A DNA stretch of 5,388 nt from Desulfobacteria bacterium (GCA_030145035.1 JAQYWL010000192.1:1-5388), one strand, 5' to 3'; shown: positions 1 through 5,388, counted from the stretch's first letter. Notes: generated by a model from the sequence alone, not told the origin. Translations and numbers: made by a program.

Positions 1-235
1 AAAAAGCAAGGCCTAAGCCCAAATACAACCCCTCGTTTAGCATCAATTTCATTAATTTTCAAACAGTTGATTTGGTCCGACAAGAATTGTATTCGACCCG
101 CGCCTTTGCCTCCAGCTTCCTTCAGGCGTGCATTGCTGCACCACCCTTGCCTTCGGCTACCCTTCGCCTCCGTCGGGCTGGGTCTGGACTTTGCCCGATA
201 CCTGTGTCATACATATCGACCATCACCATTTAGCA

Positions 236-252
236 GCCGGGCCTTGCCCGGC
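236..252. repeat. GC-rich 7-bp perfect hairpin
   Basis: GCCGGGC at 236-242 and GCCCGGC at 246-252 are perfect inverted copies around a 3-nt loop (CTT on +, AAG on -). There is no following T-run on either strand, so it is not an intrinsic terminator. It sits inside the inverted-repeat cluster and is best read as one arm of a larger structure. Confidence 0.7.
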
Positions 253-263
253 ACACAACAAAT

Positions 264-313
264 CAATGAACCGGATCTTTCCCGATCACGCCGCTTGATT
301 CGGGGTTCCATTG
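264..313. repeat. Nested long hairpin
   Basis: CAATGAACC (264-272) pairs with GGTTC-C-ATTG (304-313) through nine base pairs with one bulged C. Inside it, CCCGATCA (281-288) pairs with TGA-T-TCGGG (296-304) with one bulge, around the 7-nt loop CGCCGCT. The two stems compete for base 304. Two nested stems of this length in 50 bases are unlikely by chance and support an RNA-level or extruded-DNA structure. Confidence 0.6.
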
Positions 314-355
314 GTGGCAGAATAGGGTGCGCTTTGGCGCAAGGGCGGCTGTTGA

Positions 356-580
356 AAGACCGGTTATCTCAAACGATATCGACTTGGAGCTAATCAGTTC
401 ACCCGCCAGCCGGGAAGGCTCCGCATCTCAAAGAACGCCTGGGCCCTCCGTTACCTCATGGCCCGGAGAACCAATCTCAAGACTTCCAGCATATGGGGAT
501 GGGATCTTAAACTGAGCCTGAACGTCTGTGGAACCTGTCCCGAAGGGCGTCTCTACGCAAAAAAGCTCAAGAAACGTTGA
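356..580 (+). pseudogene. Cryptic C-terminal reading frame of an unrecognised basic protein
   Basis: This frame is open from just after the TGA at 353-355 to the TGA at 578-580, giving 74 codons. It has no start codon near its left end; the first ATG is at 458, leaving 40 residues. The translation looks protein-like: it opens KTGYLKRYRLGANQF, contains SIWGWDLKLSLNVCGTCPEG, and ends RLYAKKLKKR. It is basic and carries one CxxC pair (CGTC). Codon choice is plausible, whereas the overlapping frames are low in quality. It ends directly before a hairpin and an intrinsic terminator, as a real gene end would. Upstream in the same frame are stops at 353, 323 and 296, so it may be the tail of a gene whose front was lost or replaced by the structured element. 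I do not recognise the family. It may also be a chance frame. Confidence 0.35.
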
Positions 581-619
581 TTTCCGGTCGCAACAAGACG
601 ATTGTGAGCGAGGAAATCA
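578..619. repeat. Long imperfect hairpin after the cryptic frame
   Basis: TGATTTCC (578-585) and GGAAATCA (612-619) are perfect 8-bp inverted copies. Inside, TCGC (588-591) pairs with GCGA (608-611) and ACAA (593-596) with TTGT (602-605), around a 5-nt loop. There is no T-run after it, so it is not itself an intrinsic terminator. It starts on the TGA stop of the 356-580 frame and lies 9 bases before the terminator, which fits a 3' UTR or the 3' half of a small RNA. Confidence 0.65.
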
Positions 620-628
620 GCCCAACAC

Positions 629-661
629 AGGCCAACATTGATAAGGCTGTTGGCCTTTTTT
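629..661 (+). terminator. Rho-independent terminator
   Basis: AGGCCAACA (629-637) and TGTTGGCCT (648-656) form a perfect 9-bp stem with a 10-nt loop, followed at once by a T-run to 661. This ends whatever + transcript crosses 356-620 and insulates the methyltransferase gene downstream. That gene therefore probably has its own promoter between 662 and 741, although I see no strong -35/-10 pair there. Confidence 0.87.
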
Positions 662-741
662 GTATGCTTCATCTTTGTCCATTTACAGCCTTAAATCCGG
701 TATTGATTCAAAGTGCGGCACTGGCCATGTAGTCTGCCCTT

Positions 742-747
742 GAGGAG
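742..747 (+). promoter_or_regulatory. Ribosome binding site of the methyltransferase
   Basis: GAGGAG ends 5 bases before the ATG at 753. It decides this start over the out-of-frame ATG at 748. Confidence 0.75.
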
Positions 748-752
748 ATGGG

Positions 753-1484
753 ATGCTGAGAAACAGGAACTTATATGATTCAGCTTATGGTTCTTTTGTA
801 GGATCAAACAAGGGTTATTGTGGGTTCAGAAACAAACTGCGTATAAGAAGATTTGCAGAATTAATAAGACCAGCCAAGGAGGATAGGATATTAGAAATTG
901 GATGCAACGGCGGGGACCTTATGTCTCATCTCTCACATTTTTCTGATTATGTTTACGGTATAGATGTCAACGTAGAACAAGTTAGCAAGGCAAACAGTAA
1001 AAGAATACAATACATGTCAGCTACAGCCCTGAAATTCGAAAGTGATACATTCGATAAAGTGTGTTCCTTTGAAGTCATGGAACATATTGCTGACATAACA
1101 AACGTTTTTCAGGAAGTGCATAGGATCCTTAAGCCAAACGGAAAATTCATTATTTCCTTTCCGCTTGAGTTCATAAGGGGTCAGGCAGCTTTGTTTGATG
1201 CAATAACCGTTCATAAGAATGTTTCTTACGATAGAATGCTTCATCTACACAAATTAACACCCAACAGAATAAGGAGAGCGATTAAGGATATCCCATTTAG
1301 TGTTAGCCTCTCCGTAATTCAGTTTCTTCCTTGGCCAACCTTTATCATGGTTCTGGAAAAAGGTAGTAGCGTGGGTCAACAAGCGATCCAACCAAGATCT
1401 CAATACCCGAATGCTGTGTTGGTTCAGCACCTCGTAAAATTCATTTTCGGGCTGTATCCTGGAAGAAAGTCTATGCGAACATAA
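753..1484 (+). CDS. Class I SAM-dependent methyltransferase
   Basis: A 243-residue soluble protein with the Rossmann fold of the Methyltransf_11/25 type. Motif I, the SAM glycine loop, is ILEIGCNGGD (residues 46-55). The acidic residue that would bind the SAM ribose is D71 in YGIDVN. The motif around strand 4 is FDKVCSFEVMEHI (100-112), and ILKPNGKFIISFP (125-137) is the post-motif strand. The C-terminal third (about 150-243) is a variable, basic region that probably sets the substrate. It lacks clear membrane segments and is not diagnostic. The length is normal for the family. Such enzymes often methylate sugars, lipids or small metabolites in surface-polysaccharide or natural-product clusters, but no partner gene is visible, so the substrate is unknown. 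Two lines sampled at the start of the gene (781-840 and 961-1020) are 40% and 35% G+C, against 63% in a sampled ATPase line (3541-3600), which suggests a separate origin. No terminator follows. Confidence 0.9.
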   Translation: MLRNRNLYDSAYGSFVGSNKGYCGFRNKLRIRRFAELIRPAKEDRILEIGCNGGDLMSHLSHFSDYVYGIDVNVEQVSKANSKRIQYMSATALKFESDTFDKVCSFEVMEHIADITNVFQEVHRILKPNGKFIISFPLEFIRGQAALFDAITVHKNVSYDRMLHLHKLTPNRIRRAIKDIPFSVSLSVIQFLPWPTFIMVLEKGSSVGQQAIQPRSQYPNAVLVQHLVKFIFGLYPGRKSMRT

Positions 1485-1522
1485 ATGGAGGTGCTGCCGT
1501 ATCCGGGTCCCTATCTTTCTCG

Positions 1523-1528
1523 AAGGAG
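1523..1528 (+). promoter_or_regulatory. Distant Shine-Dalgarno-like site before the exported protein
   Basis: AAGGAG lies 15 bases before the ATG at 1544, which is longer than the usual 5-9. No alternative start codon in this frame lies closer. Initiation may be weak, or the site may be fortuitous. Confidence 0.4.
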
Positions 1529-1543
1529 TAGCAAAGCCTCTGT

Positions 1544-1960
1544 ATGATCATCATACACAAAGCTTCTAAACTCGCATTGGCCATGCTTGGCACCTATTTT
1601 GTGCTCTTCTCGCCATCTGCTCTCCTCCTATCACAGGAGAGCTGAATTTACCTGGATTTCAAAAGCAAAACCCTTTCTGTGGACATTGAAGATGCCCTGT
1701 TAAGAGACGTTCTTGAGAGGATCAAAGAAAAGAGGGGAATTTGGTTCAAGGCATGGTCAAGAGGCAAAGCTGTACTGGATGAGAAGGTTTCGGTGTACTT
1801 CAAGCAACAGCCCATTAAGGAAGGCCTGGACCGAATCCTTTCCGGGATCAATCATTGCCTTATCTTTGAGCAGCATAGTATTGTCGGCGTGATGCTGTTC
1901 GGCAAGCCAGACAAGAGACGCTATAGGGGCAGAAGGCGGATTGTCCGGCGACAGCGTTAG
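1544..1960 (+). pseudogene. Small exported STN-like protein interrupted by an in-frame TGA
   Basis: From the ATG at 1544 the frame reads a signal peptide: MIIIHKASK, then a hydrophobic core LALAMLGTYFVLF, then SPSALLLSQES. It then meets a TGA at 1643-1645. The same frame continues for 104 codons to the TAG at 1958. The downstream part reads IYLDFKSKTLSVDIEDALLR, a Leu/Ile-rich helix, and EKVSVYFKQQPIKEGLDRIL. This is the beta-alpha pattern of secretin/TonB short N-terminal (STN) domains. The tail is very basic (RRYRGRRRIVRRQR). Intact relatives, as I recall them, run straight from signal peptide into this domain with no stop, so one base change (for example GGA to TGA) may have silenced the gene. 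The next possible start, GTG at 1679, lacks a ribosome binding site and would lose the export signal. The function of the family is not clear, though periplasmic or envelope-associated is likely. A sequencing error is the main alternative. Confidence 0.65.
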
Positions 1961-2098
1961 CCCCGAAGATAGCTTGCGCTACTCGACGCTAACCGAAACG
2001 GAAATACTGCGTCCTATAGAGGCCGTCTACGGGCGATAGGCGGAAATGGCAGCGGTTACAAAAAAATTCTTAGCGGCAGAGGTCAAAAAGAGGCATGA
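1961..2098. other. Intergenic stretch with a nested inverted repeat
   Basis: This holds no gene. CCTAT (2013-2017) pairs with ATAGG (2036-2040), enclosing CCGT (2023-2026) and ACGG (2029-2032). No T-run follows 2040, so it is not a standard terminator; an A-run lies further on at 2060-2066. The purpose is unknown and the nested match may be chance. Confidence 0.4.
2088..2093 (+). promoter_or_regulatory. Ribosome binding site of the NfeD gene
   Basis: AAGAGG ends 5 bases before the ATG at 2099. It supports that start over the overlapping ATG at 2095, which opens a different and non-protein-like frame. Confidence 0.65.
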
Positions 2099-2503
2099 AT
2101 GAAGTGGTCAGCTCGGGTGGTGGTCAGATACGCCGTTCTCCAGCTACCTGCAGTGGTCCTCTTGGTCTTGATCCTGACCCTGGTTCGACGGTGGGCGGAC
2201 ATTCCCGCTTGGTTTGTCTGGGGCTTGGTCGGTCTCTGGGTGGTAAAGGACGTGATCATGTTCCCCTTTGTCTGGCGAGCCTACGATACGGATCGCACGC
2301 GAACCGCGAACTCCATGGTCGGCTCACGAGGTATTGCAAAGGATCGACTGGCTCCTTCAGGCTATATCCGAGTATGCAGCGAGCTGTGGCGGGCCGAGGT
2401 GATGGGAGGTGATCCTCCGATTGAGAGGGGACAACGTGTGCGGGTTCGAGGAATCTGCGGACTCAAACTACTCGTGCAGCCCGATGATGCAGGAACTGAT
2501 TAA
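2099..2503 (+). CDS. Short NfeD-family membrane protein
   Basis: A 134-residue inner-membrane protein of the short NfeD type, without the N-terminal ClpP-like protease domain of long NfeD. Two hydrophobic helices lie at about 10-29 (VVVRYAVLQLPAVVLLVLIL) and 37-58 (the AWFVWGLVGLWVVKD region, then MFPFVW). After a short polar linker comes the NfeD OB-fold at about 73-127. It shows MVGSRGIAKDRLAPSGYI (73-90), ELWRAEV (95-101), the IERGQRVRV turn (108-116) and a final GLKLLVQP strand. These match the family pattern of G-x-x-G-x-A, L-x-P-x-G, W-x-A and G-x-x-V-x-V, so the domain looks complete. NfeD proteins usually partner SPFH/stomatin-like proteins and help to organise membrane assemblies. 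No SPFH gene is visible here. The ATPase follows 103 bases downstream on the same strand with no terminator between, so cotranscription is possible. Its exact role is unknown. Confidence 0.85.
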   Translation: MKWSARVVVRYAVLQLPAVVLLVLILTLVRRWADIPAWFVWGLVGLWVVKDVIMFPFVWRAYDTDRTRTANSMVGSRGIAKDRLAPSGYIRVCSELWRAEVMGGDPPIERGQRVRVRGICGLKLLVQPDDAGTD

Positions 2504-2606
2504 TCAAGCGAAAGGAGAACCTATAAAATTCGGAACCACTAAGAACGCTGTGATGTCAAAAGTTGTAAAAACTCCAAAATGTATCTATGGATCCGGAGAG
2601 TGATAC
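2504..2606 (+). other. Spacer between NfeD and the ATPase gene
   Basis: This 103-base AT-rich spacer has no terminator. AAAGGAG at 2511-2517 looks like a Shine-Dalgarno site but has no sensible start codon after it. CTATAAAAT at 2521-2529 resembles a -10 box without a convincing -35. The strand is consistent with read-through from NfeD. Confidence 0.45.
2595..2600 (+). promoter_or_regulatory. Ribosome binding site of the cation ATPase
   Basis: GGAGAG ends 6 bases before the ATG at 2607, fixing this start. The resulting N-terminus aligns with the usual beginning of the cation ATPase N-terminal domain. Confidence 0.75.
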
Positions 2607-5228
2607 ATGCTTAATGCTCAAGCAAGTTGGCATACAAAAACAACCGAAGAAGTCTTCACCTTGCTGAAATCATCAGAAAAAGGCCTTTCCTCCGCTGAAG
2701 CAGAGAAGCGCCTCAGGGAAATTGGATCGAACGAGCTTGAGGAGGCCAGGAAGCGACCCATCTGGCAACTTTATCTGGATCAGTTCAAGGACTTTATGAT
2801 TCTGGTACTTCTTGCCGCTGCCGTTATTTCCGGCATGATCGGTGAAACCAAAGATAGCATCGCTATCATCGTCATCGTGCTTTTGAATGCTGTCATTGGC
2901 TTCATTCAGGAATACCGGGCAGAGAGGGCCATGGAGTCCCTCAAAGGGATGGCTGCCCCCATGGCAACAGTAGAGCGTGATGGGAACGTCTCTGTTCTTC
3001 CATCCGCTCAATTGGTCCCGGGCGATGTGGTCCTTTTGGAGACGGGGATGGTAGCCCCGGCTGATATGCAGCTCATCGAGGCCCATCACCTCAAGATCGA
3101 GGAAGCCGCCCTGACCGGCGAGTCCATTCCTGTGGAGAAGGTAGTGGTACCTCTTTCCGATGAAGAAATCCCCCTGGGCGACCGGTTGAATGTGGCATAC
3201 AAGGGAACAATCGTAACCTACGGCCGGGGCAAGGGCTTGGTGGTCAATACGGGCATGAAGACCGAGATCGGAAGAATCGCCGGCTTGATTCAAGAAGAAC
3301 AGGAGGTGAAAACGCCCTTACAGAAGCGCCTTGCAGCTTTTGGAATGAGGCTGGCCATTGCTGCCCTGGCCATCTGTGCCATTGTGTTTGTGGTCGGCGT
3401 GATGCGCGGAGAGTCGCCCACCATCATGTTGCTCACGGCTGTAAGCCTGGCGGTGGCCGCCATCCCGGAAGCCCTGCCGGCAGTGGTCACCATCTCGTTA
3501 GCCCTTGGCGCCAGAAAAATGGTTCAGAAAAAGGCCCTGATCCGCAAGCTGCCGGCCGTGGAGACCCTCGGCTCGGTCACCTATATCTGCTCGGACAAGA
3601 CGGGCACCCTCACTATGAACCGGATGGCTGCACAAAAGGTTTACTGCAACGGCCAATTGGAAACGATTCGCACCGCGCAAAAAGAACCCCTTGGCGGTAA
3701 GGAGCTATTTTTTCAGGCCATGGGGCTGAACAACGACGCCACTTTTAACAGTGACGGACAGGCAACGGGTGACCCCACGGAGATCGCCCTTCTGGAGGCA
3801 GCTCAAGGGGCGGGTTTCTCCAAGGGCATCCTGGGAAGAGAGTTTCCCAGGATCGCAGAAATCCCCTTTGATTCCGATCGAAAATGCATGACCACCTTCC
3901 ACGCCGGTCCAGACGGGGGGGTCTTTTCCATTACCAAGGGAGGTGTCGAGGTCCTTCTCGGAAAAGCTGCAGGATTCCTTTTGCTGGAGGGAGCAAGAAA
4001 GCTTGACAAAGAGGAGATTACACAGGTCAGCGCAAAAATGGCAGGAGAAGGACTCCGCGTTCTGGCTTTTGGTGTAAGAGACTGGGCCGCCTTGCCAGAG
4101 CACCTTGATCCTCAGTCCGTTGAATCGGATTTACATCTCCTGGGACTTGTTGGCCTCATGGACCCTCCGAGGGAGGAGGTCGAGGATGCCGTAGCCCAGT
4201 GCAAATCTGCGGGCATTATTCCCGTGATGATTACGGGGGATCACCCCATCACGGCGAGCACCATTGCAACCCGACTTGGGATCACAGGAGATGGCAACAA
4301 AGTGATGACTGGCTCCAGGCTCCAAAGGCTTCCCATGAAGGAATTCGTCGAGCGGGTGAACAGGATCAGAGTGTATGCCCGGGTAGCGCCTGAACAGAAG
4401 CTCAAGATCGTCAAGGCTCTTCAGAGCAGTGGGGAATTTGTGGCCATGACTGGCGATGGGGTCAATGATGCCCCGGCCCTCAAGCGTGCAGATATAGGAG
4501 TGGCCATGGGGGTCACGGGAACGGATGTGGCAAAGGAGGCAAGCCATATGATACTCCTGGACGACAACTTTGCTACGATCGTCAGGGCCATCCGGGAGGG
4601 GAGAAAGATCTACGACAACATCCGAAAGTTCATCAAGTACACCATGACCAGTAACTCGGGTGAAATCTGGACTATCTTCCTGGCACCATTTCTGGGATTG
4701 CCAATTCCCTTGCTCCCTATCCATATCCTCTGGATCAACCTGGTGACGGACGGACTTCCGGGCTTGGCTTTGGCTGCCGAACCCGAGGAAAAGGGCCTCA
4801 TGACAAGGCCTCCCAGACCTCCCAGGGAAAGCATCTTTGCTCACGGGTTAGGGGTTCACATTATCTGGGTGGGACTCCTCATGGGCCTTGTCTCCATTGC
4901 CACCCAGGGCTGGGCTTATTTTGGCGGCAATACCCATTGGCAGACCATGGTCTTTACCGTGCTCTGCCTTTCCCAGATGGGCCATGTGATGGCCATTCGG
5001 TCAGAGCGTGACTCCCTGTTCTCGCAGGGAGTTCTTTCGAATCGACCTTTGCTACTGGCGGTACTTCTGACGTTTGGGCTTCAGTTAGCCACCATCTACG
5101 TCCCCTTTCTGCAAGGAATCTTCAAGACACAACCGTTGAGTATGGTTGAACTGGCGCTCTGCCTCGCCGTGTCCACTATAGTCTTCTGGGCCGTGGAGAT
5201 GGAGAAAGCATATCGTCGAAGATCGTAA
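2607..5228 (+). CDS. P-type (type II) cation-transporting ATPase, probably a Ca2+ exporter
   Basis: A complete 873-residue inner-membrane pump that uses ATP to export a cation through a phospho-aspartate cycle. In order: an N-terminal regulatory domain (about 6-75, with GLSSAEAEKRLREIGSNEL); TM1-TM2 (about 62-102); an actuator domain with TGES (170-173); TM3-TM4 with the ion-site motif PEALP (287-291, E288); the phosphorylation motif DKTGTLT (330-336, D330); the nucleotide domain with FDSDRKCM (421-428) and K444 in TKGGVE; then DPPR (519-522), TGDH (543-546) and TGDGVNDAP (615-623). Six C-terminal helices follow. TM5 has NSGE (N683, E686) and TM6 has NLVTDG (N711, T714, D715), matching the SERCA Ca2+ ligands. 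In TM8, Q790 stands where SERCA has a glutamate, as in one-site plasma-membrane pumps, so one Ca2+ per cycle is likely. Mn2+ or another cation cannot be excluded. No frameshift is seen. Confidence 0.95.
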   Translation: MLNAQASWHTKTTEEVFTLLKSSEKGLSSAEAEKRLREIGSNELEEARKRPIWQLYLDQFKDFMILVLLAAAVISGMIGETKDSIAIIVIVLLNAVIGFIQEYRAERAMESLKGMAAPMATVERDGNVSVLPSAQLVPGDVVLLETGMVAPADMQLIEAHHLKIEEAALTGESIPVEKVVVPLSDEEIPLGDRLNVAYKGTIVTYGRGKGLVVNTGMKTEIGRIAGLIQEEQEVKTPLQKRLAAFGMRLAIAALAICAIVFVVGVMRGESPTIMLLTAVSLAVAAIPEALPAVVTISLALGARKMVQKKALIRKLPAVETLGSVTYICSDKTGTLTMNRMAAQKVYCNGQLETIRTAQKEPLGGKELFFQAMGLNNDATFNSDGQATGDPTEIALLEAAQGAGFSKGILGREFPRIAEIPFDSDRKCMTTFHAGPDGGVFSITKGGVEVLLGKAAGFLLLEGARKLDKEEITQVSAKMAGEGLRVLAFGVRDWAALPEHLDPQSVESDLHLLGLVGLMDPPREEVEDAVAQCKSAGIIPVMITGDHPITASTIATRLGITGDGNKVMTGSRLQRLPMKEFVERVNRIRVYARVAPEQKLKIVKALQSSGEFVAMTGDGVNDAPALKRADIGVAMGVTGTDVAKEASHMILLDDNFATIVRAIREGRKIYDNIRKFIKYTMTSNSGEIWTIFLAPFLGLPIPLLPIHILWINLVTDGLPGLALAAEPEEKGLMTRPPRPPRESIFAHGLGVHIIWVGLLMGLVSIATQGWAYFGGNTHWQTMVFTVLCLSQMGHVMAIRSERDSLFSQGVLSNRPLLLAVLLTFGLQLATIYVPFLQGIFKTQPLSMVELALCLAVSTIVFWAVEMEKAYRRRS

Positions 5229-5248
5229 ATGAACACAAAACAGAAGGG

Positions 5249-5292
5249 TCAGGTCTCAACATTTGACATTTGTGTTGAAAGTTGAGACCTGA
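5249..5292. repeat. Perfect 12-bp palindrome of REP/RAYT style
   Basis: TCAGGTCTCAAC (5249-5260) and GTTGAGACCTGA (5281-5292) are perfect inverted copies around a 20-base loop. An alternative inner stem, CAACA/TGTTG (5258-5262, 5273-5277), is also possible. AACACAAA (5232-5239) is the exact inverse of TTTGTGTT (5269-5276), so the unit may extend left to 5232. The GGGTCAGGTCT core resembles, from memory, terminal palindromes of elements moved by Y1-family (IS200/RAYT) transposases. There is no T-run, so it is not a standard intrinsic terminator, although it could still cap the ATPase transcript. Confidence 0.65.
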
Positions 5293-5388
5293 TAATCATA
5301 TAAAGGGCTTACAGTTGAGCTGGGGCCAAAGGGTTGCCAACTATTGTGCTCGGTAGGCCAATAAGGGTTTACTCGTCAAGCGTGACAT
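5293..5388. other. Right edge, no supported gene
   Basis: Nothing convincing is encoded on + here. On the minus strand a frame is open from the window edge at 5388 to a TAG at 5343-5341, reading MSRLTSKPLLAYRAQ. This could be the very end of a leftward gene beyond the window, such as a transposase tied to the nearby palindrome. Fifteen codons are too few to support it. Confidence 0.3.

Larger units (their letters stand above)
67..313 (-). ncRNA. Candidate structured RNA, possibly a group II intron domain I remnant
   Basis: Read on the minus strand, the hairpin at 141-128 is GTGCA-GCAA-TGCAC. That is a GNRA tetraloop on a short stem, which on the + strand would be the less favourable TTGC loop. 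Around it are the stems 173-178/193-198 (TCGGGC/GCCCGA), 236-242/246-252 (GCCGGGC/GCCCGGC) and 264-272/304-313 with a nested 281-288/296-304. Purine-rich linkers such as GAAGGAAGCTGGAGGC resemble those of group II intron domain I, which is an impression from memory. No domain V, intron boundary or reverse transcriptase is in the window, so family and strand are uncertain. Boundaries are approximate. It could also be another ncRNA or a decayed repeat. Confidence 0.25.
1..352. other. Gene-less left flank, part of it rich in inverted repeats
   Basis: I see no credible protein gene here. The long + frame at 67-393 has no ribosome binding site, is rich in Pro, Arg and Ser, and matches nothing I know. 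On the minus strand a short frame starts with ATG at 52-50 and stays open to the window edge (17 codons, beginning MKLMLNEG). It has no good ribosome binding site, so it is only a possible gene start. Positions 108-341 are dense in inverted repeats: 128-132 with 137-141, 173-178 with 193-198, 236-242 with 246-252, 264-272 with 304-313, 281-288 with 296-304, and 328-332 with 337-341. This suggests a structured RNA or mobile-element remnant rather than coding DNA. The first 100 bases are AT-richer. Confidence 0.5.

Noticed and set aside
236..252. CRISPR repeat or direct-repeat array in the left flank
   Set aside because: The repeats are inverted pairs of different sequence, with no regularly spaced direct copies.
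67..393. 108-codon + frame over the left flank
   Set aside because: No ribosome binding site, Pro/Arg/Ser-rich composition, and it runs through several strong inverted repeats. It looks like a chance frame across non-coding DNA.
327..515. 62-codon + frame overlapping the cryptic 356-580 frame
   Set aside because: Low-complexity composition and no ribosome binding site; the 356-580 frame has better protein character.
682..733. Promoter for the methyltransferase (TTTACA at 682 or TTGATT at 703)
   Set aside because: Neither has a convincing -10 box at normal spacing.
1643..1645. TGA as a selenocysteine codon
   Set aside because: No evident stem-loop directly after the TGA, and the position just after a signal peptide is not a catalytic site.
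2095..2412. 105-codon + frame overlapping the NfeD gene
   Set aside because: Shadow frame, Gly/Arg/Ser-rich, and the NfeD frame carries a full recognisable domain.
2563..2591. Promoter for the ATPase (TTGTAA with TATGGA)
   Set aside because: The -10 is poor and the transcript would begin at the ribosome binding site.
2409..2603. 64-codon + frame spanning the NfeD end and the spacer
   Set aside because: It could have been a frameshifted NfeD tail, but the NfeD domain already ends naturally in the main frame.
2673..3293. 206-codon minus-strand frame inside the ATPase
   Set aside because: Antisense shadow of a well-supported gene, with Gly/His/Asp-rich non-family composition. The same holds for the minus frame at 4131-4844.
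5249..5292. Palindrome as a rho-independent terminator
   Set aside because: No T-run follows the stem on either strand; REP-like element preferred.

Overview
The window looks like an ordinary bacterial chromosome fragment. The source is probably a Deltaproteobacterium/Desulfobacterota-type or related anaerobe. That is inference only, from mixed base composition, the style of the short NfeD protein and the small STN-like exported protein, and the REP-like palindrome. No marker gene is present. All convincing genes lie on the + strand, but base composition changes abruptly between them, so the left half reads as a patchwork rather than one operon.

Layout. Positions 1-352 hold no credible protein gene. 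Part of this stretch (108-341) is packed with inverted repeats, including a 9-bp pair with a nested stem (264-313) and a GC-rich 7-bp hairpin (236-252). It may be a structured RNA or a remnant of a mobile intron, perhaps read on the minus strand. Positions 356-580 are an open frame with plausible codon use but no start codon at its left end. This could be the C-terminal remnant of an unrecognised basic protein. It is followed at once by a long hairpin (578-619) and a textbook intrinsic terminator (629-661). Next come an AT-rich class I SAM-dependent methyltransferase (753-1484) and a small exported STN-like protein interrupted by one in-frame TGA directly after its signal peptide (1544-1960). 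A short two-helix NfeD protein follows (2099-2503), then a complete 873-residue P-type cation ATPase of the Ca2+ pump type (2607-5228). The last 160 bases carry a perfect 12-bp inverted repeat of REP/RAYT style (5249-5292) and no supported gene.

How the genes may work together. NfeD and the ATPase are both inner-membrane proteins in the same direction, 103 bp apart, and could be cotranscribed. The ATPase would export Ca2+ (or a related divalent cation) using ATP, and NfeD proteins are membrane-organising OB-fold partners. The methyltransferase is compositionally foreign to the ATPase region and its substrate cannot be read from context. I found no clearly new multi-gene system. The best leads are the single-stop exported gene, the structured left flank with its cryptic reading frame, and the terminal palindrome.
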